A stretch of 7,247 nucleotides of DNA, taken from positions 1-7,247 of the forward strand of contig JAEULX010000122.1 in NCBI GenBank assembly GCA_016793685.1. The letters run 5' to 3'. Each line of letters starts with the position of its first letter. Within the stretch, counting starts at the first letter, position 1. The DNA is from Bradyrhizobiaceae bacterium (GTDB lineage: Bacteria; Pseudomonadota; Alphaproteobacteria; Rhizobiales; Xanthobacteraceae). The translations under genes and the position numbers were made by a program. Positions 5,894-7,247 of this stretch are shown here, piece by piece. The notes under the pieces were generated by a model that made no database searches, was not told where the DNA came from, and saw only the letters and a list, made by a program, of their open reading frames with translations.

Positions 5894-6859
5894 TCAATTG
5901 GCTGCTCGAGTCTCGATGCGCCGTATCGTGACCTGGCGTGCGAACGCGTCGACGACGTCAGGAGACGGCAGGTGCGGTCCAATCTCGCCGAGGGCGCCGA
6001 GCGAGAAGGCTGTGGCGATCCGCGCGCAGTCCTCGACGCCCAGGTTTTGCAGGCTGGCGTGGACGATGCCGGCGACCATCGCGTCGCCGGCGCCCACCGT
6101 GCTCTTGACCGGCGCCGGCGGGGGCGTTGCACGGACCGCAGCGTCGGCCGTCACGAAAATAGCGCCGTCGCCACCCATGGACACCACGACCCACCCGATC
6201 CCGCGCGTGCGGAGGGAGCGCGCCGCCGCAACGATCGCGGCCTCGTCATCGAGCGGACAGCCGAGCAGTCCAACCAGTTCGTCGATATTCGGCTTGATGA
6301 TGTCGGGGGCCGCCTCGACGGCCCGGGCCAGCGCCTCGCCGTTGGTGTCGACGACGACTTTGCAGCCGCGCACTTTGAGCCGCGTCGCGATGTCGCGATA
6401 GATCGCCGGAGCGACACCGGTCGGCAAGCTGCCGGAGAGGATGAACACCTCCGCCCCCTCCCCCGCCAGCGCATCGATCGTCGCCGACACGGCGCCGATC
6501 GTCTCGGCGGGAACGTTGACGCCTGGGAAATTGATGTCGGTGACCTGGTGGCGGGCGTCGTCGGCGACCTTGATGTTGACCCGCGTGTGGCCGGGAACGC
6601 GAATGAAGCGATCGATCAATTTCTTGTCCGCGAACAGGCGGAGAAACAGTTCCTGGTTGTCGGCGCCGAGCACGCCGGTCACGGCGACCGCATGGCCGAA
6701 ATCGGCGAGAAACGACGCCACGTTCACGCCCTTGCCGCCGGCATCCGATTGCTCCCGGGCGACGCGGTTAACTTCGCCGGCCGTGAAGTTGGGAATGATC
6801 GCCGTCTGATCGATCGAGGCGTTCAGCGTTACCGTGACAATGCGAGGCCCGGCGTTCAC
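5894..6859 (-). CDS. fruK: 1-phosphofructokinase-type sugar kinase (PfkB/ribokinase fold)
   Basis: A 321-residue cytosolic kinase, the usual length for this family, expected to convert fructose 1-phosphate and ATP to fructose 1,6-bisphosphate. Motifs in order: TLNASIDQT (11-19), the substrate-site GGKGVNVA (41-48), LGADNQ (64-69), TRVNIK (92-97), VTDINFPG (106-113), GSLPTG (143-148), KPN (189-191), SMGGDGA (227-233) and STVGAGDA (253-260) with the catalytic base Asp259. The TRxNxK and VTDxNFxG segments match FruK more than E. coli PfkB, though fructose 6-phosphate or tagatose 6-phosphate as substrate cannot be excluded. The start is a GTG; GGGAA lies eight nt upstream and AAGGG two nt upstream, and the protein begins, as FruK usually does, a few residues before the first beta strand. 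No PTS fructose transporter is adjacent within the window. A GC hairpin at 6882-6898 lies in its leader. Confidence 0.88.
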   Translation of the reverse strand: MNAGPRIVTVTLNASIDQTAIIPNFTAGEVNRVAREQSDAGGKGVNVASFLADFGHAVAVTGVLGADNQELFLRLFADKKLIDRFIRVPGHTRVNIKVADDARHQVTDINFPGVNVPAETIGAVSATIDALAGEGAEVFILSGSLPTGVAPAIYRDIATRLKVRGCKVVVDTNGEALARAVEAAPDIIKPNIDELVGLLGCPLDDEAAIVAAARSLRTRGIGWVVVSMGGDGAIFVTADAAVRATPPPAPVKSTVGAGDAMVAGIVHASLQNLGVEDCARIATAFSLGALGEIGPHLPSPDVVDAFARQVTIRRIETRAAN

Positions 6860-7128
6860 GACCCTTGTTCCCGTTGCGTCACGGCGCCTTTAGCGCCGCC
6901 CAGTGATGCTAATTGCTTCGCAATTTGCGATTCCCGTTTTGCAAATTGCAAATCCAAGCAGCGTTTCCGAGCTAGTCCGGGCTAGCCAAGGACCTGTAAT
7001 TGCTCACGGATACCACGCGACGCGACTTGGCATAAGGTTTGGAGATCATTGGACAAGCACCGCCGGCGCCGGCGCAATGTCCGGCGTGGCCGGCGCAGCG
7101 GTCCGAGCCTGCGAGGCCCTGAAGCCTG
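6860..7128. promoter_or_regulatory. Divergent intergenic region rich in inverted repeats
   Basis: These 269 nt separate the kinase gene from the partial gene at 7129. CGGCGC-CTTTA-GCGCCG (6882-6898) is a perfect six-pair hairpin in the kinase leader. Next is an AT-rich island: AATTGC-TTC-GCAATT (6911-6925) overlaps the nine-pair repeat GCAATTTGC (6920-6928) / GCAAATTGC (6941-6949). The two share an arm and could form alternative hairpins or repressor sites. Further on are CTAG repeats (6973-6988) and a perfect 14-bp palindrome, CGCCGGCGCCGGCG (7061-7074). TGGCAT-N5-TTGGA at 7028-7043 only loosely resembles a sigma-54 promoter. A frame from 6903 to 7136 crosses this region but looks non-coding. 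Confidence 0.5.
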
Positions 7129-7247
7129 ATGCCTGAGGTATCGAGTAACGACACCGAAACGACGCCGAGCCGCCTCGCGGTTTGGCTCAGACGCGTCGGG
7201 CCGTATGCCACGGTTGCGCTCGGCGCTTCGGTCACGCTGCTCGTCTG
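7129..7247 (+). CDS. Partial N-terminus of an unidentified, probably membrane protein
   Basis: An ATG at 7129 opens a frame of 39 complete codons that is still open at the window end. The first ~25 residues are polar and then basic (PSRLAVWLRRVG), followed by a hydrophobic run beginning YATVALGASVTLLV. This is the usual look of a cytoplasmic tail leading into a first transmembrane helix. GAGG at 7113-7116 is 12 nt upstream, rather far for a ribosome site, so the exact start is uncertain. It is divergent from the kinase gene. No family can be assigned from this fragment. Confidence 0.5.
   Translation, partial: MPEVSSNDTETTPSRLAVWLRRVGPYATVALGASVTLLV

Noticed and set aside
4714..6132. 472-codon minus-strand frame opposite the DUF4399 gene and part of the kinase gene
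   Set aside because: Arg-rich, no motifs, and it crosses two well-supported genes.
7028..7043. Sigma-54 promoter TGGCAT-N5-TTGGA before the 7129 gene
   Set aside because: The spacing is right, but the -12 GC is replaced by GG and the -24 element ends in T, so it is too weak to call.
6903..7136. 77-codon plus-strand frame in the kinase/7129 intergenic region
   Set aside because: It spans AT-rich inverted repeats and a GC palindrome, has no ribosome site or domain character, and overlaps the better start at 7129.
6972..7235. 87-codon minus-strand frame at the window end
   Set aside because: It runs antisense to the 7129 gene and through palindromic intergenic sequence, with no coding signature or motif.

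Overview
The window is dense, GC-rich, bacterial DNA. The protein styles (OmpR/EnvZ-like two-component pair, NapH/FtrD-like polyferredoxin, double-DUF4399 secreted protein, FruK-type kinase, short Ala-rich signal peptides) suggest an alphaproteobacterium, probably Hyphomicrobiales near Bradyrhizobium/Rhodopseudomonas. This placement comes from family resemblance only; no rRNA or other marker is present. I see no tRNA, CRISPR array, insertion sequence or phage gene. Because of the high GC, long open frames run antisense to almost every real gene; they were treated as shadows.

Layout. (1) 89-484 (-): a small secreted protein built from an exact 27-residue repeat carrying a Cys pair. (2) 485-666: a divergent control region with two tandem TGTAAC hexamers 10 bp apart, an OmpR-type box. 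(3) 667-2762 (+): an OmpR-like response regulator and an EnvZ-like histidine kinase, overlapping by ATGA. (4) 2795-4249 (-): a membrane polyferredoxin, convergent with the kinase. (5) 4250-4791: a 542-nt divergent intergenic region. (6) 4792-5862 (+): an exported protein with two His-rich DUF4399 repeats and a C-terminal peptidoglycan-binding domain. (7) 5863-5893: a short convergent gap with a perfect GC palindrome. (8) 5894-6859 (-): a 1-phosphofructokinase-type sugar kinase. (9) 6860-7128: a regulatory-looking region rich in inverted repeats. (10) 7129-7247 (+): the N-terminus of an unidentified, probably membrane protein cut by the window end.

How they may work together. The best-supported link is the two-component system and its operator: the box lies between the regulator gene and the divergent repeat-protein gene, so autoregulation and control of the repeat protein are both plausible. 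The second suggestive pair is the divergent polyferredoxin and DUF4399 genes: an inner-membrane Fe-S electron carrier next to a wall-binding, His-rich periplasmic protein hints at metal or redox chemistry at the envelope. That is inference; none of the usual FtrA/B/C, Nap or Nos partners is in the window. The sugar kinase shows no PTS partner here and no visible link to the other genes.
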